From NCBI GenBank assembly GCA_023459275.1, contig JAEWVC010000052.1, forward strand, positions 1-64,000: DNA of 64,000 bases, in the 5' to 3' direction. Every line of letters starts with the position of its first letter. Within the stretch, counting starts at the first letter, position 1. Source of the DNA: Bacillota bacterium (GTDB lineage Bacteria; Bacillota; Clostridia; Christensenellales; Aristaeellaceae). A model generated the notes under the pieces. That model was not told the origin of the DNA, made no database searches, and worked only from the letters and a program-made list of their open reading frames with translations. Positions 33,544 through 41,452 of the stretch are shown piece after piece. The translations under genes were made by a program, and so were the position numbers.

Positions 33544-34440
33544 TCAATCCTTCAGGCTGGGGTCCAAAATATCCCGGAGCTTGTCTCCCAGGACATTGAA
33601 GCAGATGATGGTGATCATCACCGCCACGCCGGGAATCACAATCAGGCTGCCGCGTTTCCACATGTAATCCTTGGCCGCGGCGATCATGCCGCCCCACTCC
33701 GGCGCCGGCGGCGGCACGCCCATGCCCAGGTAGCTTAGCGTGGAAATGGAGATGATGGAGGTAGCCATGCGCATGGTGGCGATGACGATGATCAGGGGCA
33801 GGCAATTTTTGAGGATATGGGCAAAAATGATCCTGGCGTTGCTGGCCCCCACCGCCCGGATGGCGGTAACGTAATCTTCCTCCTTGATTTGCAGCACCCT
33901 GCCCCTGACCATCCTGGCAAAATTGGGGATGGACCAGATGCTGATGGCCAGGGCGGCGTTGAAGGTGCTGGCGCCCAGCATGGCAATGATCAGCATGGCC
34001 AGCAGGATGCCGGGGAAGGTAAACAGCAGATCCATAAACCGCATGATGGGGTTATCCAGCCGTTTGTAATACCCGGCCAGCAGGCCCAGGATGACACCCA
34101 CCACCGAACCCATGGCCGTGGAGATGAAACCCACCGCCAGGGAAATGCGCCCGCCCCACAGCAGGCGGGACAGAACGTCCCGGCCCAGGTGGTCGGTGCC
34201 GAAAATATGTCCCGGTACATAGCTCGCGGCCACCTTGGGGTCGCTGGAATACTGCGCCCAAAAGCCGGGGGCCAGCTTCGTGCGGATGTTGGTGGCTTCC
34301 GGGTCATAGGGCGCGATCACCGGTGCCAGCACTACCAGGATGATTTCAAGGATCAGTACAAAAAAGCAAATCGTGGCCAGCTTGTTCTTCAGCAGCTTGG
34401 CCATCGCAACCTTGAACGGATTCGTACGCCCGGCTTCCAT
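33544..34440 (-). CDS. DppC/OppC-type ABC permease
   Basis: Second membrane subunit of the peptide importer, about 298 residues from the ATG at 34440; a TTG at 34473 overlapping the preceding stop (TTGA) is an alternative start. One N-terminal helix (ATICFFVLILEIILVVLA) is followed by the BPD transmembrane domain. The EAA loop is visible in EEDYVTAIRAVGASNARIIF. Confidence 0.93.
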   Translation of the reverse strand: MEAGRTNPFKVAMAKLLKNKLATICFFVLILEIILVVLAPVIAPYDPEATNIRTKLAPGFWAQYSSDPKVAASYVPGHIFGTDHLGRDVLSRLLWGGRISLAVGFISTAMGSVVGVILGLLAGYYKRLDNPIMRFMDLLFTFPGILLAMLIIAMLGASTFNAALAISIWSIPNFARMVRGRVLQIKEEDYVTAIRAVGASNARIIFAHILKNCLPLIIVIATMRMATSIISISTLSYLGMGVPPPAPEWGGMIAAAKDYMWKRGSLIVIPGVAVMITIICFNVLGDKLRDILDPSLKD

Positions 34441-34469
34441 TCCCGCATCACCTTCCTTCCGCCTTGTTC

Positions 34470-35411
34470 TCAATCGTATTTGATCCTGGGATCGATCAGG
34501 CAGTAGACGATGTCAACAGCCAGGTTTACCAGGATGAACAGGGTGGCGATGATCAGCACCGTGCTTTGCACCACCTGGTAGTTCCTGGTGTTGATGGCGT
34601 TGATCAGGTAGGTGCCGATGCCGTTGACCACGAACACCTGCTCCGTGATGATAGCGCCGCCCAGCAGCGCACCAAAGCTGGTGCCAAACTGGGTGATCAG
34701 CGGGATCATCGCGTTGCGCAGCGCGTGGACGAATACCACGGTGCGCTTGGGAAGGCCTTTGGACTTGGCGGTCCTGATATAGTCGGACTGCAGCACATCC
34801 AGCATGGCCGACCGCCCGATGCGGGTGAAGCTGGCAATGGTGGCGGTGGACAGGGCGATGGAGGGCAGAATGGCCTGCCTGAACCCCTCGGCCGTCCAGA
34901 AGGGCGCCGTCATGCCACCGGAGGGCAGCCACCTTAGCGCCACGGAAAAAAGGTACACCAGCATGGTGCCCAGCCAGAAGTTGGGGATGGAGATTCCGGC
35001 CAGCGCCCCGGTGGTGATCACGTTATCAATGAGCGTATCCTTTTTCAGCGCCGTAACGATCCCGGCCGGGATGCCCAGGAGGATGGACAGGATGATGCTG
35101 GCGCAGGCCAGGTTCAGCGTGTTGGGCAGCCGCACCATGATCTCCTGCAAAATGGGCTGGCGCGTCATGTAGCTGATGCCCAGGTTCAGGGAAAGCAAAT
35201 TCTTCAGATAGATACCGTATTGAACAAGAAACGGCTTGTCCAGCCCCAGGCTGACGCGGACATGCTCGATGTCCTCCGGCGTTGCGCTGGCGCCGGCCAC
35301 CATGGCTGCCGGATCGCCGGGCGCGATATACAGGCTTGCGAAAACGATAAACGTCATCCCAAGGATCAAAAGCAGCATCAGCAGGATTCTCATCCCGATG
35401 TATTTCGCCAT
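34470..35411 (-). CDS. DppB/OppB-type ABC permease
   Basis: First gene of the importer operon, 313 residues from an ATG with gggaggg upstream. N-terminal helix YIGMRILLMLLLILGMTFIV and the periplasmic-type loop APGDPAA are typical. The EAA loop shows in SDYIRTAKSKGLPKRTVVF. The upstream part of the open frame would cross the predicted leader and promoter and is rejected. Confidence 0.94.
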   Translation of the reverse strand: MAKYIGMRILLMLLLILGMTFIVFASLYIAPGDPAAMVAGASATPEDIEHVRVSLGLDKPFLVQYGIYLKNLLSLNLGISYMTRQPILQEIMVRLPNTLNLACASIILSILLGIPAGIVTALKKDTLIDNVITTGALAGISIPNFWLGTMLVYLFSVALRWLPSGGMTAPFWTAEGFRQAILPSIALSTATIASFTRIGRSAMLDVLQSDYIRTAKSKGLPKRTVVFVHALRNAMIPLITQFGTSFGALLGGAIITEQVFVVNGIGTYLINAINTRNYQVVQSTVLIIATLFILVNLAVDIVYCLIDPRIKYD

Positions 35412-35505
35412 GCGGACCCTCCCCTGTATATCAATGTATAAACCGGTAAATCCCTCATCCAAATATTTGCAGGATGACTCGTGTGCACTTGCATAAAACG
35501 CATTT

Positions 35506-35534
35506 ATCATATCACCGGGAGCAAAAAATATCAA
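35506..35534 (-). promoter_or_regulatory. Predicted sigma-A promoter of the peptide ABC-ggt operon
   Basis: On the minus strand -35 TTGATA (35534-35529), 17-nt spacer, -10 TATGAT (35511-35506); leader of about 90 nt to the permease ATG. The 35412-35767 gap (356 nt) otherwise holds only this and the divergent promoter at 35685. Confidence 0.75.
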
Positions 35535-35684
35535 TCAAAGCCTCGTCGACAATTCGTATACTTCAAAAAGCGAATGCAAATCCCCATTTAATATGTAGAT
35601 ATATGAGCAACCATAAACAATATGCACAGGATTTCTTCGTCAGGACCGGTTTTTTTTTGTCATCATCTCTTTTCAGGCCCCCAT

Positions 35685-35713
35685 TTGACAAAACGCCTGC
35701 CACAGGATATGAT
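35685..35713 (+). promoter_or_regulatory. Predicted sigma-A promoter of the chromate transporter pair
   Basis: Consensus -35 TTGACA (35685-35690), 17-nt spacer, -10 TATGAT (35708-35713), about 55 nt before the first start codon. Confidence 0.8.
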
Positions 35714-35767
35714 GGGTCAGGTTATCTATGCTTCCCAGTTGTATCATCATAAGGGCGGTGGATAGGG

Positions 35768-36313
35768 TTGAACGTTTATCTGGATCTGTTTTTGACTTTT
35801 TCCAGGGTCGGGGGGCTTACCTTCGGCGGCGGCTATGCCATGCTGCCCATCCTTCAAAAAGAAGTGGTGGAAAAGCGTAAATGGGTCAGCGAGGCGGAGG
35901 TCATGGACTACTATGCCATCGGCCAGTGCATGCCGGGAATCATCGCGGTGAACACCTCCCTGTTTATCGGCAACAAGGTCAAAGGCGTCCTTGGCAGCAT
36001 CGCGGCGGGGCTGGGCATCGTGTTTCCCTCCCTGGTGATCATCACCATCATCGCGGCGTTCATCAGCAATTTCGCGAACCTTCCGGTGGTACAGTACGCC
36101 TTTGAAGGCATTCGGGTATGTGTGTTCGTTCTGATTATCAACGCCATATTGAAGCTGCGCAAGGGCGCCATCATTGACTGGGTGACCATCGGCATTTTCG
36201 CGGCGGTCTGCCTTCTGTCCATCTTCACGGACCTGAACCCCATCTACATGATTCTTGCGGCGGGGCTTACGGGCGTGGTTGCAAATGAGCTGAAGGTGGT
36301 GCTGAAAAAGTGA
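35768..36313 (+). CDS. Chromate transporter family protein, N-type half
   Basis: 181-residue CHR-family membrane protein with a TTG start. About five to six helices; the hallmark VGGLTFGGGYAMLPILQKEVV is followed by MPGIIAVNTSLFIG. In the short-chain (SCHR) arrangement two such half-size proteins from neighbouring genes make up the transporter. The natural substrate is uncertain, since many homologues are annotated only by similarity to ChrA. Its stop overlaps the next start (GTGA). Confidence 0.9.
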   Translation: MNVYLDLFLTFSRVGGLTFGGGYAMLPILQKEVVEKRKWVSEAEVMDYYAIGQCMPGIIAVNTSLFIGNKVKGVLGSIAAGLGIVFPSLVIITIIAAFISNFANLPVVQYAFEGIRVCVFVLIINAILKLRKGAIIDWVTIGIFAAVCLLSIFTDLNPIYMILAAGLTGVVANELKVVLKK

Positions 36314-36885
36314 TTTATCTAAGCCTGTTTTATGAATTTTTCAAGATCGGCCTGTTCGCTATCGGCGGCGGGCTGGCCACGCTGCCCTTTTTAAGCAAGC
36401 TGGCCGCGGTCACAGGCTGGTTCACCCAGGCGGAGCTGGCGGACATGATCGCCATTTCGGAGTCGACTCCGGGCCCCATCGGCATCAACATGGCCACTTA
36501 CGCGGGGTTCAAGGCGGCAGGCGTGCTGGGCGCGGTGACCGCCACCCTGGGGGAGGTGCTGCCCTCCATCATCATCGTGCTGATCGTGGCCAGGTTCTTG
36601 CGCTCCTTCAGCGAAAACAAGACCGTCAAAGCCGTGTTCTACGGGCTGCGCCCCGCATCCGTGGGGCTGATCACCGCGGCCGGCTACACGGTATTGAAGA
36701 TCGCTCTGCTGAATACCAAGCTGTTTGAGGAAAGCGGCAACTTTCTGCAGCTGTTCCGGTGGGAAAGCCTCCTGCTGGGTGTCGCAATCTACTTCATCAT
36801 CAAAAAATGGAAGCCGCATCCGGTGGTCAGCATCGCCATCTCGGCGGCGGTGGGAATCGTGTTCGGGTATCTGAAATTGATCTAA
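36310..36885 (+). CDS. Chromate transporter family protein, C-type half
   Basis: 191-residue partner of the preceding gene, with a GTG start overlapping its stop by 4 nt. It has the same hallmark in slightly different form (KIGLFAIGGGLATLPFLSKL) and TPGPIGINMATYAG. Six predicted helices. The tight overlap implies equimolar synthesis of the two halves. Confidence 0.9.
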   Translation: MIYLSLFYEFFKIGLFAIGGGLATLPFLSKLAAVTGWFTQAELADMIAISESTPGPIGINMATYAGFKAAGVLGAVTATLGEVLPSIIIVLIVARFLRSFSENKTVKAVFYGLRPASVGLITAAGYTVLKIALLNTKLFEESGNFLQLFRWESLLLGVAIYFIIKKWKPHPVVSIAISAAVGIVFGYLKLI

Positions 36886-36900
36886 GCGTTGGCTGTACTA

Positions 36901-36941
36901 AAAAAGGGCTGTTGCATTTTGTTGCTGCAACAGCCCTTTTT
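36901..36941. terminator. Terminator of the chromate transporter operon
   Basis: A 16-bp perfect hairpin aaaaagggctgttgca / tgcaacagcccttttt, 16 nt after the stop, with A and T tracts on both sides. Confidence 0.92.
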
Positions 36942-36995
36942 GTTTATACATCAGTACATGGCGGATGTTCGGGCTGGGAGATGCCGCGTAGGGCG

Positions 36996-37106
36996 GGGGC
37001 TCCGTAGCCGAAGCCGCCCCCTGTGGGGGCAATAGGCGAGTCGGAGGAGGCTGGCGAAACGAGCAGTACGAGCGGCAGCGAGTAATGAGATGATTGAGCC
37101 AGATGG
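36996..37106. repeat. Dispersed intergenic repeat, family B, copy 2
   Basis: 111 nt aligning nearly end to end with 10341-10453, with scattered substitutions. It fills most of the 36886-37191 gap (306 nt) together with the terminator at 36901. No gene is supported there. Confidence 0.8.
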
Positions 37107-37191
37107 AAACGCCCCCGCCGGTCGCGGCGGACAGAACAAAGCCGCGCTTGCGGGGATACGGCCCGCAAGGAAATGCCCGTTTGAAATCATG

Positions 37192-38406
37192 TCATTCCTC
37201 CGCCATGCCGTTGCTAAGCCTTGCCACCTCGCGCCCCCAGGCGTCGTACAGCACAGCCTCATCCTTGCGCTTTTGATGCCATACGTTCTTATCGTCAAAA
37301 CGCCAGTCGCAATTGCCCGAAGTGGACTGGGACCCCAAACGCGCCGCCGCGCCCGGGGCGATGGACGCGCCTTCCGGGAAAAAGAAGATTTCTTCCCCTC
37401 TGGCGGAAAACACATACCATCCCGCCAGGGAAACGGTCCCCCCGCCTGTGTTGGCCAAAGTCAGCACATCGTCCCCGGCGTCCATGCCTGTCAGCTTTAC
37501 GGTTTTTAACAAGTCAGGGACGCTCTTCCATTCCACCGGCGATGCGGAAGCCGTTTTCTCCTTGAGCGTCACCATCATGCCGCCCTTGCTCAGCTCCGTC
37601 ACCGCGGTTTGGGCTCCGGCCTGCCTGAGGATGGACAGCACCTTGGGGTCCGGCGTATCGTTTTCCTCCGCGCTGCTGGTGGAGATCACCGCCACCTGCG
37701 GCGACACAAGGCGGACAAAGGCGGCAGAGGTGCTGTCGTTGTCCCCGTGGTGCGCCACCTTCAGCACCTGGCAGGGCGGGATGCTCCCCGCCGCCATCAG
37801 CTGGGTCTCCTCCTCAAATTCCATATCGCCCGCAAGCATCACATTCCCGTCCGGCGCGGTGAGCACCATCACCAGGGAATTATTGTTTTCATTCTCATTA
37901 TCCTGTGTCACCGGCCCCAGTACCCTAAACGCGCAGTCCTGGGATACGGCCACGGCATCCCCCGCCTTGAGCCACACGGGGCGCATGCCCCTTTGCGCCG
38001 CGGCCAGCAAAAGGGGATGCTTCTCCTGCTTGACGCCGGTATACATGGCGGAGCCGTACCAGGCCTTGACCTCGATGCCGCTTTTCGCAAGCAGATCCAT
38101 CCCGCCCGCGTGGTCCTTGTCCGTATGGGTCAAAAAAACGCCGTCCAGCGAGGTGATATTCAAGGCGTTAAGAGCCGCCCGCACAGCGCCCCAGGATTGG
38201 ATGGTTCCCGTATCAATAAGATAAACCTTGCCTTCCGTCCATAAAACCAGGCTGTCCGCCTTGCCCACATTGATGGCCAGAAGCTGCACGCCATCCTTTT
38301 CAGCTTCCGCCCGGGCCGCCGTATCGCGGTGCATCACCGCGGGCACGGCGGCGGCCAGCAGCATAACAATAATCGCCGCGATCGTCCACACCGTTTTCCT
38401 ATGCAC
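37192..38406 (-). CDS. Secreted ComEC-like metallo-beta-lactamase with lamin-tail domain
   Basis: 404 residues, GTG start with ggagggg upstream. N-terminal signal or anchor (about 7-25), then a metallo-beta-lactamase fold of the ComEC-nuclease type: LAINVGKADSLVLW, THTDKDHAGG (metal ligands), GDMEFEEE and KVAHHGDNDST. After about residue 285 there is a lamin-tail-domain-like beta sandwich (LTLANTGGGTVSLAGWYVFS ... WRFDDKNVWHQ). The combination suggests an extracellular DNase or phosphodiesterase tethered to DNA or the surface; the substrate is inference. It stands alone. Confidence 0.85.
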   Translation of the reverse strand: MHRKTVWTIAAIIVMLLAAAVPAVMHRDTAARAEAEKDGVQLLAINVGKADSLVLWTEGKVYLIDTGTIQSWGAVRAALNALNITSLDGVFLTHTDKDHAGGMDLLAKSGIEVKAWYGSAMYTGVKQEKHPLLLAAAQRGMRPVWLKAGDAVAVSQDCAFRVLGPVTQDNENENNNSLVMVLTAPDGNVMLAGDMEFEEETQLMAAGSIPPCQVLKVAHHGDNDSTSAAFVRLVSPQVAVISTSSAEENDTPDPKVLSILRQAGAQTAVTELSKGGMMVTLKEKTASASPVEWKSVPDLLKTVKLTGMDAGDDVLTLANTGGGTVSLAGWYVFSARGEEIFFFPEGASIAPGAAARLGSQSTSGNCDWRFDDKNVWHQKRKDEAVLYDAWGREVARLSNGMAEE

Positions 38407-38742
38407 ACCTACCCCTCCTTGGGAATCGGTACGTACCGTCCATTATACCATCTTTTCCGCCATCGGGCAAACGGCATTGGTTTGCCCCAAAAAGCACAAT
38501 GATTTACCCCGTAGAAGGAGGAGTACTGATTTATTATGACAGGGCATCCTCCGGAAAATACACGGGTTGCGCAATATGGCTGCGGCAAACACTAAAGCAT
38601 CCACAAATACCTGTACGGCAAAGGCGCGCACGGTAAAGGCCCGCAGGGCCGGTCCGGAGCCTGAAGGTATGGATACGGCAGCTAAAAATATGCTGCGATC
38701 TAAAAGAATGACCGCAGCACCAATCCTGGTTCTATTCCCATA
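38407..38742. other. 336-nt gap with a good ribosome-binding site but no full gene
   Basis: Contains a strong plus-strand Shine-Dalgarno (agaaggaggag, about 38513-38523) followed by only short frames: 19 codons from an ATG at 38534, and an unrelated 56-codon frame at 38576-38746 without its own Shine-Dalgarno. It could be the remnant of a deleted gene start. I see no conserved domain. Confidence 0.3.
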
Positions 38743-39804
38743 CTAAACGGAAACACGTTTCTCCAGATGGCTGGAAAACCGTTGACAAACGGCCGGCATA
38801 TCCGGGTTTTTCAGTTTATCCAGCAGCACCCTGGTACCCGCCTGGGCCATTTCGAAAAAAGGAAGGCTCATGGCGGTTAACGGCGGCTCCACCGAATCAA
38901 GATACGGCAGGGAATCCAACGCGATCACTTTGACATCCTGAGGAACACGTTTCCCCAGCCGGTTCAATAACCACAGAAGCTGAACGCCATATGTCCCCCA
39001 GCAGACCACATACCCGTCCAGGTCGTCATGAAGAAATTGCCGGATCAATGCCTCATCATCCGCATCGCGGAAATTGCGGGGCAAATGCAGGACGTGCTCC
39101 TCAAAGCCCGCCTCTTTTATCGCATCTTTATAGCCGTTCAGCCTGTCAATCTCTGTTTTGGGCTGATACACCGTGCTGTTATCCTTATTCAGCGCCCCGA
39201 TGTACCCGATGCGCCTGCATCCGCTGCGCAGAAGCAACTGGCAGGCAGCCCGGCCATCGGCATACATATCAGACTTAATGTAACTGACATCCGTTTCCTC
39301 GGTATAGCCGTAAAGCACCACAAATGGAACGGAAAACCGCCGGAACATCTCAATAAATTCATTTTCCATGGAACGCTGTTCGCTATGGGCGGAGGAAATG
39401 AAAATCACACCTTCAATGCGCCCCTCCAAATAAAACCGGATGCAGCTCGCCTGTTTCCCCACCGGATTGTTTGGACAAATCAGCACGCCGTAATCATTTT
39501 CCTCGGCCTCTTTGATGACGCCGTTGATAAAATCCAAAAAATATAAATGGCTCCTTTTATAGGTTGACACCAGCGCAATGGTGCGTGATGTGCCGGAGCG
39601 AATTGAACTTGCCAGGTAATGCCTTCGGTAATTGAGTGCGTTTGCGCATTCGATGACATGCGCCCGGGTTGCCTCAGAAATCGTCTGTCCCGGCGTATTG
39701 TTCAGTACAAACGAAACCGTGGCCGTCGTTACGCCAGCCATGAGGGCCACATCCTTGATGGTGGCTCTTCTTTTACACTCTGCCTTCTTATTGATATTAT
39801 TCAT
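38743..39804 (-). CDS. LacI-family transcriptional regulator
   Basis: Sugar-responsive repressor, about 353 residues from the ATG at 39804. N-terminal helix-turn-helix ATIKDVALMAGVTTATVSFV, then a periplasmic-binding-like effector domain (about 75-345). It diverges from a sugar ABC operon that it probably controls. The start choice is notable: the -10 box of a near-consensus promoter lies only 7 nt before this ATG and no Shine-Dalgarno is present, so the mRNA may be leaderless. Longer starts (TTG at 39840, ATG at 39831) would overlap the promoter. Confidence 0.92.
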   Translation of the reverse strand: MNNINKKAECKRRATIKDVALMAGVTTATVSFVLNNTPGQTISEATRAHVIECANALNYRRHYLASSIRSGTSRTIALVSTYKRSHLYFLDFINGVIKEAEENDYGVLICPNNPVGKQASCIRFYLEGRIEGVIFISSAHSEQRSMENEFIEMFRRFSVPFVVLYGYTEETDVSYIKSDMYADGRAACQLLLRSGCRRIGYIGALNKDNSTVYQPKTEIDRLNGYKDAIKEAGFEEHVLHLPRNFRDADDEALIRQFLHDDLDGYVVCWGTYGVQLLWLLNRLGKRVPQDVKVIALDSLPYLDSVEPPLTAMSLPFFEMAQAGTRVLLDKLKNPDMPAVCQRFSSHLEKRVSV

Positions 39805-39811
39805 AAAGAGA

Positions 39812-39840
39812 ATTATACAGCTTATCACCATGAGTTTCAA
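39812..39840 (-). promoter_or_regulatory. Predicted promoter of the LacI regulator
   Basis: Minus strand -35 TTGAAA (39840-39835), 17-nt spacer, -10 TATAAT (39817-39812). Transcription should start at or within a base or two of the ATG at 39804. Confidence 0.65.
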
Positions 39841-39914
39841 GCGCTCTTTTTACTTTCTCCTGCCATCGGTTTTCAAAGTGATTGCACATATCATATCTTT
39901 TTCCCTTTTGGCTA

Positions 39915-39943
39915 TTGACAAGCGGAAACTCCCCACTTATAAT
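39915..39943 (+). promoter_or_regulatory. Consensus sigma-A promoter of the sugar ABC operon
   Basis: -35 TTGACA (39915-39920), 17-nt spacer, -10 TATAAT (39938-39943), a perfect consensus. The leader to the receptor gene is about 160 nt. Such a strong promoter normally needs a repressor, consistent with the divergent LacI gene. Confidence 0.85.
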
Positions 39944-39966
39944 ATCACTATGACGTTTTAGTTATT

Positions 39967-39995
39967 GTAAATTGCGCATTGTTTTGTGCATTTAC
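39967..39995. promoter_or_regulatory. Candidate operator dyad for the LacI regulator
   Basis: Imperfect inverted repeat gtaaattgcgca / tgtgcatttac, about 20-50 nt downstream of the expected transcription start. The position would allow roadblock repression. LacI-family operators are usually shorter and centred on CG, so this is tentative. Confidence 0.35.
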
Positions 39996-40107
39996 GCCAT
40001 ATTTCTGTGTTATGGTGCGGGACAGGTGACCGCGAGGCTGGCAGGAAGCCGCTCCAAAAATCGTATCCTTCCGGCAGACAGCCGGAGAATATAAGAGGAG
40101 GGATCCT

Positions 40108-41370
40108 ATGAAACACTCCAAAACCCTTGCCCTGGTTGCCCTGGGACTGATACTGTGCCTGATGCTTCCAAGCATGGCATCCGCCCAAACCACGCTGACC
40201 TTTGCTTTTTGGGGAAATGCAGACGAAATCAAAATGAAGCAGCAACTGGCCGATCTTTACATGGAGCAGCATCCGGATGTAAAGATTGAAGCCACCTATA
40301 CCGAAGGAGGCCAATATCCCGCCAAATTGCAGACCTGGTTTGCCTCCAACACCGCTCCGGATGTGATGGGCATTGCCAATGATATCATCTATCCCTACAG
40401 GGACCTTGGTGTTTTTGAAGACTTGCAGCCCTATATGGAGCGTGACGGACTGCTGGCGGAAGTCTGGAATCCCGTTGCTCTGGATGTGTTCAAGGATGCG
40501 CAGGGGCATGTGCTTGCCGCCCCCTATATCTACAAAATTCCCGCGGTGGTGTATAACAAAGCACTTTTTGACAAGGCCGGCCTGAAGTACCCCAAAGCCG
40601 GATGGACAGAAGCAGAAATGCTGGAAATGGCTCAAAAGCTCACTTCCGGCTCCGCCAGGGACAAGGTTTTCGGCATGCGCCTTGGCACATGGCCCAACCG
40701 CCTGATCCGCAACCTGTACGGCATCCCTGTATATGATGTGGACAGCAAAACCATGACCGCTTCGGGCAATGAGCAGTTCAAAGATGCGCTGGAACTGTTT
40801 GTATCCATGATCAAGGATTTAAAGGTGTCGCCTGATGACGCCATGGCGGAAGCTATCGGCGGCGGGTTTGAAACCGGGAAATACGCCATGGCTGTCACAG
40901 CCCCCTGGGAGATGGAAAGCTTCGCGAAGCTCATCGGCACCAGTTTTGAATGGGATATCGTTCCCCTGCCGGTCAGCGAAAGGTGGGGGCCCTGGCAAGG
41001 AAATCTGTACGCCGACGGCTTCACCATGTCTTCCGCCAGCCAGAACAAGGAGGCGGCCTGGGAGTTCATCAAATTCTTGGCTACCGATCCCACGGCACAG
41101 GCCATCTCCTCGCGGATTGGTGTTCCTATGCTTGTAAGCTATGCCAACAGCGATGAGTATCTGAGCGAATATTACGGAAATCCGGCATACAACAAGCTGG
41201 CTTTTGTGGAGATGCTGGACCACGCCACCAGCTGGCAAAGCAGCGGCCTGTGGGCAAAAATCAACGATGAGATCATCAATCAGTACAAAATGGTGGTCAA
41301 CGGCAAACAGGATGTGGACACCGCCATTGCGAATATCCAGGCAGCTGGCGAAAAGATCATGGCCGAATAA
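40108..41370 (+). CDS. Sugar ABC transporter substrate-binding protein (SBP family 1)
   Basis: Extracellular carbohydrate receptor, 420 residues. Signal peptide about 1-26 (ending SMASA). Its only cysteine, Cys17 in LILC, does not fit a lipobox, so it should be cleaved by type I signal peptidase. Mature part begins TTLTFAFWGNADE and has family 1 features (NTAPDVMGIAND near 90, VVYNKALFDKAGL near 150). ATG after gaggaggga. First gene of the LacI-linked operon. Confidence 0.94.
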   Translation: MKHSKTLALVALGLILCLMLPSMASAQTTLTFAFWGNADEIKMKQQLADLYMEQHPDVKIEATYTEGGQYPAKLQTWFASNTAPDVMGIANDIIYPYRDLGVFEDLQPYMERDGLLAEVWNPVALDVFKDAQGHVLAAPYIYKIPAVVYNKALFDKAGLKYPKAGWTEAEMLEMAQKLTSGSARDKVFGMRLGTWPNRLIRNLYGIPVYDVDSKTMTASGNEQFKDALELFVSMIKDLKVSPDDAMAEAIGGGFETGKYAMAVTAPWEMESFAKLIGTSFEWDIVPLPVSERWGPWQGNLYADGFTMSSASQNKEAAWEFIKFLATDPTAQAISSRIGVPMLVSYANSDEYLSEYYGNPAYNKLAFVEMLDHATSWQSSGLWAKINDEIINQYKMVVNGKQDVDTAIANIQAAGEKIMAE

Positions 41371-41452
41371 TCCGACGGCCCGGGGCCTGCCCTGCGCAGG
41401 CCCCGGGTACAAGGAAAACCATTGCTCCCATCCAAGGAAGGAGGCCCTGTTC

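Noticed and set aside
35768..36885. Chromate transporter split by frameshift
   Set aside because: Two half-size CHR genes with a 4-nt overlap are a normal short-chain arrangement; each half has its own N-terminal hallmark and start codon.
38576..38746. 56-codon plus-strand frame and 62-codon minus-strand frame (38443-38631)
   Set aside because: No Shine-Dalgarno at the right place, no recognisable domain, and overlap with the LacI stop or the MBL promoter region.
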